DNA of 6,122 bases from Bacteroidales bacterium (lineage in GTDB: Bacteria > Bacteroidota > Bacteroidia > Bacteroidales > JAADGE01). Positions 5,579-6,122 of this stretch are shown here, one piece after another. The position numbers were made by a program, and so were the translations under genes. The stretch lies in contig JALSMF010000457.1 in the NCBI GenBank assembly GCA_026987795.1, positions 1 to 6,122 on the forward strand, given 5' to 3'. Position 1 is the first letter of the stretch. The number at the start of each line of letters is the position of its first letter. The notes under the pieces were generated by a model, which had not been told where the DNA came from, searched no databases, and saw only the letters and a program-made list of their open reading frames with translations.

Positions 5579-6122
5579 TTATCTCCCGAAATATACGAGT
5601 AAGGCACTAATATCTGCCGGAGAAACACCGGGTATTCGAGATGCTTGCCCTATGCTTTTCGGTCGTATTTTATTTAGTTTTTGTGTTGCTTCGGTTGACA
5701 AAGACTGCAGTTTTGAGAAATCAAAATTGTCCGGTATTATTAGCCTCTCAAGACGTTTAAGTTTTTCTGCATTTTGTTTTTCTCTCTCGATATAGCTCCG
5801 GTATTTTATTTGTATTTCTGCAGAGTTTAAAATCTCATCTTTTATTTTCTTAATTGTTTTTACATATTCATAAAACCCTTCGGATAAAGGAATTAAGTCT
5901 TTTATTTTTACTTGCGGACGCAGGAGTATTTTTTCAAGGCGTTCCTTTTGTTTAACGGGAGACAGGTTTTTTTCTGTTAAAAATGCATTAATTTTCTCAG
6001 GGCTTATGTTTGTTTTTTTCAATAAAGATTTTATTTCTTCAACTGTTTTCTTTTTATACAGAAACAAATTATATCGTTCTTCGGAAGCTAAGCCTGCTTT
6101 AAATGATTTTTCGGTTAGTCGA
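5579..6122 (-). CDS. mnmG: tRNA uridine-5-carboxymethylaminomethyl modification enzyme MnmG (GidA), C-terminal part
   Basis: The frame is open from the right edge to the TAA at 5579-5581, giving the last 180 residues of a protein that is about 620-630 residues in full. It begins with RLTEKSFKAGLASEERY, the conserved stretch just after the FAD-binding and insertion domains. It then runs through the helical C-terminal domain and closes with IRPKSIGQASRIPGVSPADISALLVYFGR (the IGQASRIPGVSPAD portion is the family's signature end). MnmG works with the GTPase MnmE to add carboxymethylaminomethyl groups to the wobble uridine of certain tRNAs, using FAD and a folate cofactor, in the cytoplasm. The C-terminal domain contributes to MnmE contact and tRNA recognition. 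The catalytic and FAD-binding parts lie outside the window, so their integrity cannot be judged. uvrC follows on the same strand after 126 bp with parS between, so the two may or may not be co-transcribed. Confidence 0.96.
   Translation of the reverse strand, partial: RLTEKSFKAGLASEERYNLFLYKKKTVEEIKSLLKKTNISPEKINAFLTEKNLSPVKQKERLEKILLRPQVKIKDLIPLSEGFYEYVKTIKKIKDEILNSAEIQIKYRSYIEREKQNAEKLKRLERLIIPDNFDFSKLQSLSTEATQKLNKIRPKSIGQASRIPGVSPADISALLVYFGR

Overview
The window looks like chromosomal DNA from a member of the Bacteroidota. The base composition is strongly AT-rich. Several genes have weak or badly spaced Shine-Dalgarno sequences. Two sites match TAnnTTTG, the -7 box used by the Bacteroidota primary sigma factor. 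The MnmG, UvrC and RDD/SpoIIM proteins all read as members of those families from this phylum. I cannot place it below phylum from the sequence alone. No tRNA, rRNA, CRISPR array, insertion sequence or phage gene is visible.

Layout. The left third (1-2576) is a divergent membrane-protein module. A SpoIIM-family protein and an overlapping YciC-like multi-pass membrane protein (cut by the left edge) run leftward, and an RDD-family membrane protein runs rightward. The 87-bp gap between them holds two divergent TAnnTTTG boxes, each with a predicted leader of about 15-20 nt. This SpoIIM/RDD pairing is often found beside MoxR-DUF58-DUF4129 gene clusters in Bacteroidota, which would lie off the left edge. 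The module's biochemical function is unknown.

The middle (2740-3438) is an exported protein that I recognise as a MepA-like (LAS family, penicillin-insensitive murein endopeptidase) fold. All five expected zinc ligands are replaced, so it appears to be a pseudo-endopeptidase with an intact reading frame. This is the most unusual gene in the window.

The right half, on the minus strand, is a housekeeping block: mnmG (C-terminal 180 residues only), then a 126-bp gap, then uvrC (complete, with all expected catalytic and cluster residues). The gap contains a perfect 14-bp palindrome, GTTCCACGTGGAAC, that matches the core of a chromosomal parS centromere site bound by ParB. A parS next to mnmG (gidA) suggests that this part of the chromosome lies near the replication origin.

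The three parts do not obviously form one pathway. The membrane module and the MepA-like protein both concern the envelope, while mnmG (tRNA wobble modification), parS (chromosome segregation) and uvrC (nucleotide excision repair) form an origin-proximal housekeeping neighbourhood.
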